This document shows, in pieces, positions 51,213-58,809 of a stretch of DNA of 64,000 nt. The DNA is taken from the NCBI GenBank assembly GCA_905207625.1, contig CAJLLT010000002.1, forward strand, positions 75,255 to 139,254, in the 5' to 3' direction. The translations under genes and the position numbers were made by a program. The first letter of the stretch is position 1; each line of letters begins with the position of its first letter. Origin of the DNA: an uncultured Eubacteriales bacterium (GTDB lineage Bacteria; Bacillota; Clostridia; Oscillospirales; UBA644). The notes under the pieces are model-generated. The model was not told the origin of the DNA, ran no database searches, and saw nothing but the letters and a program-made list of their open reading frames with translations.

Positions 51213-52244
51213 ATGACAGAACGTCAGAAATTACGCAGAAAGCGCCGTATTCACAAAAGAATACTCGGCGCCGTTATAGCGGTACTTATAATTGCGGCTC
51301 TGGTCTGTGCGGTATGGTTTATTACGAAAGCTATGCTGAAAGATCAACCGAAGCCGACTCCCACGGACCCGACTCCGGCAGTCACCACACCTCAAACCAC
51401 TGAACCTCCGACGCAGGAGCCGACCCTGCCCCCCACAGAGCCTCCGACAGAATCCAGATACAATGCTTCTGCCGTAGACAATTCGGAGATCCATCGGGGA
51501 TTCCTCATTCTGGTCAACGAGTATCATGAGTATATTTTCCCCGAAGATCAGGATCTTGTAAACACCTACGAAAAACGCACCAAAGGCAAATACAAGTTCC
51601 GTGACGACGACATACTTTTCAACGCCGAAGCCCAGGAACACATGGACAAAATGCTGGTGGACTTCAATGCGGAGACGGGAGTCAAGGACCTTATTATTCT
51701 GAGCTGCCTGAGGTCAATAGAAAAACAGACCGAACTTTTTGAACGCAAAGTCAAACAGACCGACTATGAGACGGCGAAAAAATGGGTTGCCATTCCCGGA
51801 TACAGCGAGCATCACACCGGGCTTGCCGTGGACTTCGGAATTTATGACAGCAAGGGTTCCCACGATTACACCGGTGAGGGCGATTATAAGTTCATCAATG
51901 ACTATTGCTACAAGTACGGATTCATTCTCCGCTATCCCACCAACAAAACGGATATAACGGGTATCGGCTTTGAGCCCTGGCACTTCCGTTACACCGGTTA
52001 TCCCCATGCGGAAATAGCCTCCACAAAGGGTATTTGCTGGGAAGAGTACATCGATCTGCTCAAGCAGTATCCCTTTGACGGCGAACATCTGAATTTCACC
52101 GCTTTCGACGGAACTGAGTACGAAATATACTACATAGCCGCCGACACTACCGCCGATGCGACACTGATCTACACCCCCAAAACCGGAGAATACAGAGTTT
52201 CGGGCAACAACGTGGACGGGTTCATCGTTACCTGCAAAAAGTAA
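51213..52244 (+). CDS. Membrane-anchored D-alanyl-D-alanine carboxypeptidase (VanY domain)
   Basis: VanY-type metallo-carboxypeptidases remove the terminal D-Ala of peptidoglycan stem peptides. The 343-residue protein has a basic N-terminus, a membrane anchor (about 17-38), a Pro/Thr-rich linker (about 44-80), and an M15B domain with SEHHTGLAVDFG (His and Asp zinc ligands) and EPWHFRY (catalytic Glu and zinc His), then a beta-rich C-terminal extension of about 70 residues. No VanS/VanR or ligase genes are near, so this is ordinary wall trimming rather than glycopeptide resistance. The start is placed at the ATG after the promoter; the ribosome site is weak. Confidence 0.92.
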   Translation: MTERQKLRRKRRIHKRILGAVIAVLIIAALVCAVWFITKAMLKDQPKPTPTDPTPAVTTPQTTEPPTQEPTLPPTEPPTESRYNASAVDNSEIHRGFLILVNEYHEYIFPEDQDLVNTYEKRTKGKYKFRDDDILFNAEAQEHMDKMLVDFNAETGVKDLIILSCLRSIEKQTELFERKVKQTDYETAKKWVAIPGYSEHHTGLAVDFGIYDSKGSHDYTGEGDYKFINDYCYKYGFILRYPTNKTDITGIGFEPWHFRYTGYPHAEIASTKGICWEEYIDLLKQYPFDGEHLNFTAFDGTEYEIYYIAADTTADATLIYTPKTGEYRVSGNNVDGFIVTCKK

Positions 52245-52280
52245 ATATCATCTGCCACCGGGTAGAATTAAAAAATGCAG

Positions 52281-52345
52281 AAAAGCATTTGTCTGTGCGC
52301 CGTTAGGTCTTTGAAGGCGTACAAGCAAATGCTTTTTGTTATATT
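52281..52345 (+). promoter_or_regulatory. Two-part hairpin upstream of pnuC, terminator or riboregulator
   Basis: AAAAGCATTTG (52281-52291) pairs exactly with CAAATGCTTTT (52326-52336); inside, GTGCGCC (52295-52301) pairs with GGCGTAC (52316-52322), leaving a 14-base loop. A T-rich tract follows. It can terminate the VanY transcript; its two-part shape and place 25 bases before pnuC also suit a cis-regulator of NAD precursor uptake. No known riboswitch consensus is recognised. Confidence 0.6.
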
Positions 52346-52360
52346 ACAAAAGGAGAATTT

Positions 52361-53071
52361 ATGAAAATCAAAAATCCGATCAGCAGGCTCACAAGGTTCG
52401 AAAAGACTCTCTGGATTGTTTCCGTCTCAGTTGTCCTTCTCAGTTTTATCCTCGGCTCGGACAGGGCTCCCCTGCCCCTTGCGGCATCCCTTATCGGAGT
52501 AACGGGACTTATATTCATTGCCCGGGGAGATGTTCTGGGACAGGTACTTACGGTTGTATTCAGCCTTATTTACGGAGTGATCTCCATTCAGAACCGATAC
52601 TACGGCGAAATGATGACTTACGTGTTCATGTCCGCGCCGATGGCAATTATGGCAATAGTATCATGGGTAAAAAACCCCTACAGGAAAAATCAGGTTCGGA
52701 TAGCCGAGCTTTCCGGAAAACAGATTTGACTGATGTCCCTGCTCGCAGTAGTCGTGACCGCCGCCTTCTACTTTATTCTGGAATACTTCAACACCGCAAA
52801 CATCGTTCCCTCCACGATATCGGTAACAACGAGTTTTGTCGCCTGTTACCTGACATTCTGCCGCAGTCCGTACTATGCTCTCGGTTACGCGGCAAACGAC
52901 GTTGTGCTCATAGTACTGTGGGTCCTTGCCTCAGTGAAGGATCCGTCCTGCATACCGATGATCGCATGCTTTGTGATGTTCCTTGCCAACGACCTGTACG
53001 GTTTCTTCAACTGGAGAAAGATGATGAAGGCGCAGAGAAAGGATACATTATCCGAAGAAACAGTCTCCTGA
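52361..53071 (+). pseudogene. pnuC: Nicotinamide riboside transporter PnuC, interrupted by in-frame TGA
   Basis: PnuC moves nicotinamide riboside across the membrane for NAD synthesis. The frame from the ATG at 52361 (AAAGGAGAA upstream) gives helices 1-3 (FIARGDVLGQVLTVVFSLIYGVISIQNRYYGE; WVKNPYRKNQVRIAEL), then a TGA at 52727-52729. The same frame resumes at once with LMSLLAVVVTAAFYFILEYF, NTANIVPSTISV and SPYYALGYAANDVVLIVLWVLA, the rest of the protein including the conserved C-terminal NDLYGFFNW. Without the TGA the protein would be a full-length 236 residues. The codon probably was TGG (Trp), as the family has a Trp-Leu here by my recollection. Either a broken gene, read-through, or a sequence error. 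Confidence 0.88.
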
Positions 53072-53084
53072 TATCGATGAAAAT

Positions 53085-53120
53085 AAAGCACTCGAAACGT
53101 ATTGTTTCGGGTGCTTTTCA
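53085..53120. terminator. Terminator between pnuC and the ABC exporter
   Basis: AAAGCACTCGAAAC (53085-53098) pairs with GTTTCGGGTGCTTT (53104-53117), one G-U pair, with T-rich sequence on both outer sides, so it can serve both converging units. Confidence 0.8.
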
Positions 53121-53138
53121 TATATCCGGGACTCCGGA

Positions 53139-55076
53139 TTATTCCAGTTCAAAGGCTCCGGTGTAAAGCTGATAATACACGCCCTTCTCGGCGATGAGCT
53201 TTTCATGGTTGCCTCTTTCGATTATCCTGCCGTGGTCAAGGACCATGATTACATCAGAGTTTCTCACGGTGGACAGTCTGTGGGCAATAACGAAAACGGT
53301 CCTGCCCTCCATAAGCTTATCCATGCCTCTCTGCACAATAGCTTCCGTACGGGTATCTATGGAAGATGTTGCCTCATCAAGGATCATAACCGGAGGATCG
53401 GCAACGGCGGCACGGGCGATCGCAATAAGCTGACGCTGCCCCTGGGAAAGATTGGAGCCGTTATTCGTAAGCTCTGTGCCGTATCCTTCGGGCAGACGGG
53501 TAATAAAGTCATCCGCACCCGCAAGGACCGCCGCCTGACGGCATTCTTCGTCCGTTGCGTCAAGTCTGCCGTAGCGGATATTATCCATTACCGTTCCCGT
53601 AAAGAGGTTCGTGTCCTGAAGAACTATACCCAGGGAGCGACGGAGATCCGCTTTCTTTATTTTATTGATATTTATACCGTCATAACGGATCTTTCCGTCC
53701 GCAATATCGTAAAAACGGTTGATAAGATTGATTATTGTGGTTTTCCCCGCACCGGTAGCCCCAACAAACGCAACCTTCTGACCGGGTTCGGCATAAACGG
53801 AAACATCATGAAGAACGGGCTTTCCCTCTTCGTATTCGAAATCCACATCCACAAGTTTCACATCACCGGCAAGCCTGGTATATGTCGTTGTGCCGTCCCC
53901 GTGGGGGTGCTTCCAGGCCCAGATACCGGTATGCTCCCCGGTCTCGGTTATATTACCGTCGGAATCGATTTTCGCATTCACCAGGGTGACATAGCCGTCG
54001 TCGACTTCGGGCTTCTGATCCATAAGAGAGAATATTCTTTCAGCGCCGGCTCCGCCCATGACAATAGCGTTTATCTGCTGGGCAAACTGATTGACGTTAC
54101 CCGTAAACTGCTTTGCCATGTTCAGGAACGGAACGAGGACGGTTATATCAAAGACCTTTCCGGAAAGACTCAGGCTGGGGAACCCGGAAAGAATGAGCAG
54201 ACCGCCTACAAGAGCTATGGTAACATACAGAACGTTTCCTATGTTCCCGATTATGGGTCCGAGGGTATTGGCATAGGCATTGGCACGGAAGCTGTCCTGA
54301 AACAGTTCATTGTTTATCCGGTCAAAATCTTCTATGCTCTCATCTTCATGACAGAAGACCTTAACAACCTTCTGCCCGTTCATCATCTCCTGAACAAAAC
54401 CTTCGGTTTTACCGAGGGACTGCTGGGAACGGACAAAGTATTTGGCGGATCCGCCTCCGATCTTTGCGGACACAAGGAACATCGCGACAACACCTAGGAT
54501 AAGAACAAGAGTGAGCCAAACGCTGAAATACAGCATCATGAAGAACACACCAAGAACCACCGCACCGGACTGAAGCAATGAAGGCAGCGCCTGGGATACA
54601 AGCTGACGGAGAGTATCTATATCATTGGTATAGTAACTCATTATATCGCCGTGTTTGTTGGTATCGAAGAACTTTATGGGAAGGTCCTGCATCCCGTCGA
54701 ACATTTCCCGACGGAGTTTACACAGGAAACCCTGGGTCATATACGCCATGAGCTGAGTCTTGACGGTCACCGCAGCCAGCGCAACAACATACAGTCCTAT
54801 GAGTATGACGATATACTTCATTATCTCCGGACGGGCAGCTGCCCAGTCACCGGTCTCAACCCATTTCTCCACTATTTCCAGAACATTCTGGATGAAAAGC
54901 GAAGGAACGGCAGCCACCGCTGCGGCAAAGATGATACACACCACGGAAACCGGCGCAAGCACGGGATAATATCCGAAGAATTTCTTCATCACCCGAACAA
55001 GTCCCGCTTTATTCACCCGTCGTTTTCCCTTTCCGGGAACAGGGGGCATTTTTTTGTTTTCTGAGGTCTTATTCAC
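53139..55076 (-). CDS. ABC exporter half-transporter with consensus ATP site
   Basis: A 645-residue fused membrane-ATPase protein of the multidrug/lipid exporter type. Membrane domain about 40-390, nucleotide domain about 440-640 with GATGAGKTT, LSQGQRQLIAIARA (the signature has SQGQ), VMILDEATSSIDTRTE and VIAHRLSTVRNSD. A 50-residue insertion before the ATPase contains GDGTTTYTRLAGDVKLVD. Start: GTG at 55076 with GGAGGT eight bases upstream, overlapping the stop of the partner gene; the frame continues to 55166, but that region lies inside the partner. It forms a heterodimer with the next gene. Confidence 0.92.
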   Translation of the reverse strand: MNKTSENKKMPPVPGKGKRRVNKAGLVRVMKKFFGYYPVLAPVSVVCIIFAAAVAAVPSLFIQNVLEIVEKWVETGDWAAARPEIMKYIVILIGLYVVALAAVTVKTQLMAYMTQGFLCKLRREMFDGMQDLPIKFFDTNKHGDIMSYYTNDIDTLRQLVSQALPSLLQSGAVVLGVFFMMLYFSVWLTLVLILGVVAMFLVSAKIGGGSAKYFVRSQQSLGKTEGFVQEMMNGQKVVKVFCHEDESIEDFDRINNELFQDSFRANAYANTLGPIIGNIGNVLYVTIALVGGLLILSGFPSLSLSGKVFDITVLVPFLNMAKQFTGNVNQFAQQINAIVMGGAGAERIFSLMDQKPEVDDGYVTLVNAKIDSDGNITETGEHTGIWAWKHPHGDGTTTYTRLAGDVKLVDVDFEYEEGKPVLHDVSVYAEPGQKVAFVGATGAGKTTIINLINRFYDIADGKIRYDGININKIKKADLRRSLGIVLQDTNLFTGTVMDNIRYGRLDATDEECRQAAVLAGADDFITRLPEGYGTELTNNGSNLSQGQRQLIAIARAAVADPPVMILDEATSSIDTRTEAIVQRGMDKLMEGRTVFVIAHRLSTVRNSDVIMVLDHGRIIERGNHEKLIAEKGVYYQLYTGAFELE

Positions 55077-56811
55077 GGTCTTCACCTCCGTTTGTCTGCT
55101 GCTGATAGACCTCACGGTAAATATCACTGGTCTTAAGCAGCTCTTCGTGAGTTCCGACTGCGGCAACAGAACCGTTGTCCATAACGATTATCATGTCGGA
55201 ATCCTGCACCGACGCGACACGCTGGGCAATGATTATCTTGGTCGTCTCGGGAATATATGTACGGAAACCGCTTCTGATAAGGGCATCAGTCTTCATATCC
55301 ACGGCGCTTGTGGAGTCGTCAAGAATGAGTATCTTGGGCTTCCGAAGAAGAGCACGGGCAATGCAAAGCCTTTGTTTCTGTCCGCCGGACACGTTTGTAC
55401 CGCCCTGTTCGATCCTGGTATCATATCCGTCGGGGAAGGAACGGATAAAGTCATCCGCCTGAGCCAGACGGCAGGCCTCCGCCATTTCTTCATCTGTGGC
55501 GTTTTCGTTGCCCCAGCGCAGGTTTTCCTTTATCGTGCCGGAGAAAAGAAGATTTTTCTGGAGAACCATGGAAACAGCTGAGCGCAGGGTATCGAGATCA
55601 TATTCTCTGACATCGACGCCGCCGACCTTCACCGAACCTTCGGTAACATCATACAGCCGGGGAATCAGCTGTACAAGGGTTGATTTACTGGATCCGGTAC
55701 CGCCGAGAATACCGAAGGTCATTCCGGAATCTATATGCAGATTTATATTCGCCAGAGCACACTTCTTCGCTTTTTCCGAATACTTGAAAGAAACGCCGGT
55801 AAAGTCCACGGAACCGTCTTTAACCTCTTTGACAGAATCTTCCGGAGAGGTAAGAGTGGATTCCTCGCCGAGAACCTCACATATACGTTTGGCGGACTCA
55901 GCGGACATGGTCAGCATGACATAGATCATTGATATCATCATAAGACTCATGAGTATCTGCACGCCATAGGTGAGCATTGCGGAGATCTGTCCCACGTCAA
56001 TATTTGCGGCGTGGGTGGTGATTATGATCTTTGAGCCGACATAAAGAACGAATACCATGTTGAAGTTCATGCACAACTGCATCAGAGGCGTGTTGAGCTC
56101 GACTATGCGCTCCGCGTGGGTGAAGTCTCTGCGTATATCCTCCGCAGCCTTCCAGAACTTCTGCTTTTCGTAGTCCTCACGGGCAAAGCCCTTGACAACA
56201 CGGGCGGCCCTTACGTTTTCCTCTATCGATTCGTTGAGCCGGTCGTATTTTCTGAAAACCGCACGGAATGCGGGCATCGCCTTTTTGGCAATTATAAGGA
56301 GTCCGACTATCAGTATGGGAATTATGACCACAAAGGATGTGGCGAGGGCCCCGCCCATACGGTATGCCATGATGATGGAAAAGAAGAACATGAGAGGAGC
56401 TCTCACCGCTATCCGGATGATCATCATGAAGGACATCTGAACGTTGGAAACGTCTGTCGTCATACGGGTGACCAGGGACGATGAGGAGAATTTGTCTATG
56501 TTCGGAAATGAAAAAGCCTGCACCTTACGGAAAATATCGCCACGGAGGTTCCGGGCGAATCCGGAGGAGGCTTTGGCACAGGTATAGCCCGCCGCAGCAC
56601 CGCAGGCGAGAGAAAGAACAGCCATTATGACCAGAGTCAGTCCTGTCCGGACAAGTTCGTTCATTTCGACTCCGTTCTTAATGCTGTTCACAAGATCCGC
56701 GGTAACGGTGGGAATGATAGTTTCAATGATCGCTTCCGCAATTATGAGTATCAGCGTCAGTACGGTGGCAGGTCTGTACTCGCGGATACACCTGGAAAGT
56801 CGTTTTATCAT
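55069..56811 (-). CDS. ABC exporter half-transporter with degenerate ATP site
   Basis: A 580-residue partner of the exporter above. Six membrane helices in about 1-320, then the ATPase with Walker A GGTGSSKST, where Ser replaces the third Gly, signature VSGGQKQRLCIARAL, Walker B ILILDDSTSAVD (Asp in place of the catalytic Glu) and IIIAQRVASV (Gln in place of the H-loop His). These are the changes seen in the inactive site of heterodimeric exporters such as BmrCD and TM287/288. The stop overlaps the start of the partner gene. Substrate unknown. Confidence 0.92.
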   Translation of the reverse strand: MIKRLSRCIREYRPATVLTLILIIAEAIIETIIPTVTADLVNSIKNGVEMNELVRTGLTLVIMAVLSLACGAAAGYTCAKASSGFARNLRGDIFRKVQAFSFPNIDKFSSSSLVTRMTTDVSNVQMSFMMIIRIAVRAPLMFFFSIIMAYRMGGALATSFVVIIPILIVGLLIIAKKAMPAFRAVFRKYDRLNESIEENVRAARVVKGFAREDYEKQKFWKAAEDIRRDFTHAERIVELNTPLMQLCMNFNMVFVLYVGSKIIITTHAANIDVGQISAMLTYGVQILMSLMMISMIYVMLTMSAESAKRICEVLGEESTLTSPEDSVKEVKDGSVDFTGVSFKYSEKAKKCALANINLHIDSGMTFGILGGTGSSKSTLVQLIPRLYDVTEGSVKVGGVDVREYDLDTLRSAVSMVLQKNLLFSGTIKENLRWGNENATDEEMAEACRLAQADDFIRSFPDGYDTRIEQGGTNVSGGQKQRLCIARALLRKPKILILDDSTSAVDMKTDALIRSGFRTYIPETTKIIIAQRVASVQDSDMIIVMDNGSVAAVGTHEELLKTSDIYREVYQQQTNGGEDRE

Positions 56812-56969
56812 ATACTCATTCCTTTCTTCTTATATCTTTTTTGAGTGCATCTTTACAGTATTATACAGGGAAAATGTGAACTTTTCTTTTTCAAAAAACA
56901 AACCATTGTCGTTAAATAAAAACATTTGTATTTACTGTCCGCATAACGCGTTTTCAATTCGTTTCCGAC

Positions 56970-56998
56970 AAAAAAAGACTGCGGAACAAACCGCAGTC
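56970..56998 (-). terminator. Terminator of the LytTR-LiaF-like operon
   Basis: GACTGCGG (56977-56984) and CCGCAGTC (56991-56998) with a six-base loop; on the minus strand seven T follow. Confidence 0.88.
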
Positions 56999-57021
56999 CC
57001 TTCTCCGCCGCAGAGTACGGA

Positions 57022-57741
57022 TCAATCCCGGACGATTTCCATAGCTCCGAAATTATTATCGCCGATGATCTTCAGAAGCTTTTCCCCGTTTTCACTGTCA
57101 GAAGGAGCGGAGACTCCCCCGAAGTTGTTATCCATATTCGTCTCTATGCGCCAATCGCAGGGAACGTGGATCTCCATTTTTCCGAAATTGTTGTCGACAC
57201 AGAGGACTCCTTCGCCGTTGTAAAGCTCGGGGTTCTCAAAATGGATCTCGCAGCGCCCCATGTTGTTCTCAATTTTCCGTGTTCCGAAATCTGAGCAGTC
57301 TATATACTTCACGTGGTTGCCCATGGAGCAGCTTTCGGAATTTTCATCGGAAACATCGACAACGGTTGAATCTCCGGTCCGGTTGATCACAACACTTTTG
57401 TGTTTTCCGGACCTGAGGGCGCCTACGCCTATGGTAAACAGAATCATACAGACAATAACCACCCATGTGGGAACCAGTTCATCAGGGTTTTCAATGCCGG
57501 CAGCGGCAGCTATTTCCGGACGGAAAATAAAGAATATCAATCCGGCGGGAATAAAGATCATTTCAAACTTCCCCTTGCAGAGCGAACCGACGATCCACCC
57601 GGCACAGGCAACTGTCCCGACGATCTTCAGCAGGTTTACGCTTTCCGGAATAAAACCGACATTTTTACCCACAACGGAAACAATTATAAGCAGTGCCGTA
57701 AGTATAAGCACCACACCGAAAGTAACGGAATTCTTTTTCAT
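57022..57741 (-). CDS. LiaF-like membrane protein
   Basis: A 239-residue protein with four membrane helices in the first 120 residues (VTFGVVLILTALLIIVSVV; IVGTVACAGWIVGSL; IFIPAGLIFFIF; WVVIVCMILFTIGVGAL) and a cytoplasmic or extracytoplasmic beta-rich tail containing repeats of the type NNMGRCEIHF, NNFGKMEIHVPCDW, DNNFGGV, NNFGAMEIV. This repeat is typical of LiaF/DUF2154-like cell-envelope stress proteins. It is translationally coupled to an upstream LytTR regulator (ATGA overlap) and probably modulates it from the membrane. Confidence 0.82.
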   Translation of the reverse strand: MKKNSVTFGVVLILTALLIIVSVVGKNVGFIPESVNLLKIVGTVACAGWIVGSLCKGKFEMIFIPAGLIFFIFRPEIAAAAGIENPDELVPTWVVIVCMILFTIGVGALRSGKHKSVVINRTGDSTVVDVSDENSESCSMGNHVKYIDCSDFGTRKIENNMGRCEIHFENPELYNGEGVLCVDNNFGKMEIHVPCDWRIETNMDNNFGGVSAPSDSENGEKLLKIIGDNNFGAMEIVRD

Positions 57742-58196
57742 TTCAACAACCTCGTTTCTTCTATCACATGTATAAGATTCCTGTAATAAGAGCGGGAAAC
57801 ATACGTTTTTTTGGTACAGCCCCTGAAACGTATCTCGCTCGCGCCGGTAAGATTTTTCGCAATGGAGGACACCAGAGCGGAATTTACGATGCCGCTTTTG
57901 GAAATGCGGACAAAACTCGGAGGTAACAGCTTTTCAAGTTCATACAGCTTGTATTCCGTATAATACATTCCCTCCGCGGTATGGGCTGCCGTTTTTCCGG
58001 GAACAGTCTCAAAAAAAAGTATCCTGCCGTAGTTGACAAAATGATCTTCGCCCGCAAGGGTAAGCTTGATTTCAGCACTCGTTCCGGCTATTTCCGCAAC
58101 TGCATTTTCCAGCCTCCGCACAGTATCATTCAGGCTCCGGCACCGTATGATCACTTCCTCTTCCCCGTCCGGAGTTATTTCCAGCCGAAGCTTCAC
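57738..58196 (-). CDS. LytTR family DNA-binding transcriptional regulator
   Basis: About 152 residues. The C-terminal 100 residues form a LytTR domain (NYGRILFFETVPGKTAAHT, EYKLYELEKLLPPSFVRISKSGIVN, SEIRFRGCTKKTYVSRSYYRNL), preceded by a short beta-rich region and no receiver domain, so it belongs to the LytTR systems controlled by membrane partners. Start: two GTG codons are possible (58205 and 58196); I use 58196 because AAGGTGA lies six bases before it, and the other has no ribosome site. Two promoters with LytTR-type direct repeats lie upstream, so autoregulation is likely. Confidence 0.88.
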   Translation of the reverse strand: MKLRLEITPDGEEEVIIRCRSLNDTVRRLENAVAEIAGTSAEIKLTLAGEDHFVNYGRILFFETVPGKTAAHTAEGMYYTEYKLYELEKLLPPSFVRISKSGIVNSALVSSIAKNLTGASEIRFRGCTKKTYVSRSYYRNLIHVIEETRLLK

Positions 58197-58327
58197 CCTT
58201 TTCACCTTCCCATATAGGTTTTATCATGGACATGAACGGTATTTCAGCCGCATCCCGGACACATACCGGAAGCCTTTGCGCGTTCCGGACACCGTACCGG
58301 GAGAAGTTCTTCACATCCAACGTACAC

Positions 58328-58356
58328 AGTATACTACATTTGCCGGATTTTGTAAA
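58328..58356 (-). promoter_or_regulatory. LytTR promoter 1
   Basis: Minus-strand TTTACA (58351-58356) and TATACT (58328-58333), 17-base spacer, about 115 bases upstream of the LytTR gene. Confidence 0.65.
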
Positions 58357-58367
58357 TACTTTTCCCG

Positions 58368-58396
58368 TAACAGGTTATTTTTCAGCTCTGACAGGT
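58368..58396 (-). promoter_or_regulatory. Direct repeat upstream of promoter 1 (likely LytTR site)
   Basis: ACCTGTTA (58368-58375) and ACCTGTCA (58389-58396) on the minus strand are 21 bases apart, start to start, that is two helical turns. The proximal copy ends 11 bases before the -35 box. LytTR proteins bind direct repeats with this kind of spacing. Confidence 0.6.
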
Positions 58397-58564
58397 AACC
58401 CGAAGACCGCAAAAACAGTTTTTTCATGTCGCATCCCGCCGAAGATTCCTTTTTTCCCCGGAACAATTCCGGACCGAGTCTCATACTCACCTTTTTCCTC
58501 CGTTTTCCCGCACCCCGGAACCCGGGGCTGCAATAAATCCTCATCTGTTGAGATCTGCAGGAGT

Positions 58565-58593
58565 ATTCTACAGTATCCGGCAGACTTTGTAAA
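58565..58593 (-). promoter_or_regulatory. LytTR promoter 2
   Basis: Minus-strand TTTACA (58588-58593) and TAGAAT (58565-58570), 17-base spacer, 237 bases upstream of promoter 1 and in the same orientation. Confidence 0.6.
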
Positions 58594-58604
58594 TACTTTT
58601 TCGG

Positions 58605-58633
58605 CATCAGGTATTTTATACCCCATGACAGGT
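58605..58633 (-). promoter_or_regulatory. Direct repeat upstream of promoter 2 (likely LytTR site)
   Basis: ACCTGATG (58605-58612) and ACCTGTCA (58626-58633) on the minus strand, again 21 bases apart and again 11 bases from the -35 box, as at promoter 1. Confidence 0.6.
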
Positions 58634-58710
58634 GAAAAAAGAAGAGGAAGAAGTATTCACGACGCATATGCAGTCCCGGAAATAAAAGGAACGGAAACAG
58701 GATCCACAAA

Positions 58711-58750
58711 AAAAGAAAAGCCCGGCGCGTCATACGGACGCACCGGACTT
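58711..58750 (-). terminator. Terminator of the lipoprotein gene
   Basis: AAG, CCGG and GCGTC pair with GACGC, CCGG and CTT around an ATACG loop (about 58718-58750); on the minus strand CTTTTCTTTTTTT follows. Confidence 0.78.
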
Positions 58751-58809
58751 ATTCAACAACAGTCCGAAATCAAAGTCGGGAAACGGCTTTCCGTGCCCGA
58801 AAATACAAC

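Larger units (their letters stand above)
58206..58809. other. Regulatory intergenic region upstream of the LytTR gene
   Basis: No gene is supported in these 600 bases. It contains two related minus-strand promoters with direct repeats (58328-58396, 58565-58633), small hairpins with three-base loops (CCGGAA-CAA-TTCCGG at about 58459-58473; CCCCGG-AAC-CCGGGG at 58513-58527) and the terminator of the lipoprotein gene (58711-58750). A 57-codon minus frame at 58311-58484 follows AAGGTGAG but overlaps promoter 1 and resembles no family. Confidence 0.6.

Noticed and set aside
51213..52244. VanY-type gene as a sign of vancomycin resistance
   Set aside because: No vanR/vanS, vanH, D-Ala-D-Lac ligase or vanX is nearby. 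The protein has a generic wall carboxypeptidase layout.
58311..58484. 57-codon frame on the minus strand, preceded by AAGGTGAG
   Set aside because: It covers LytTR promoter 1 and both of its repeats; the repeats explain its apparent internal similarity. Low-information sequence, no family.
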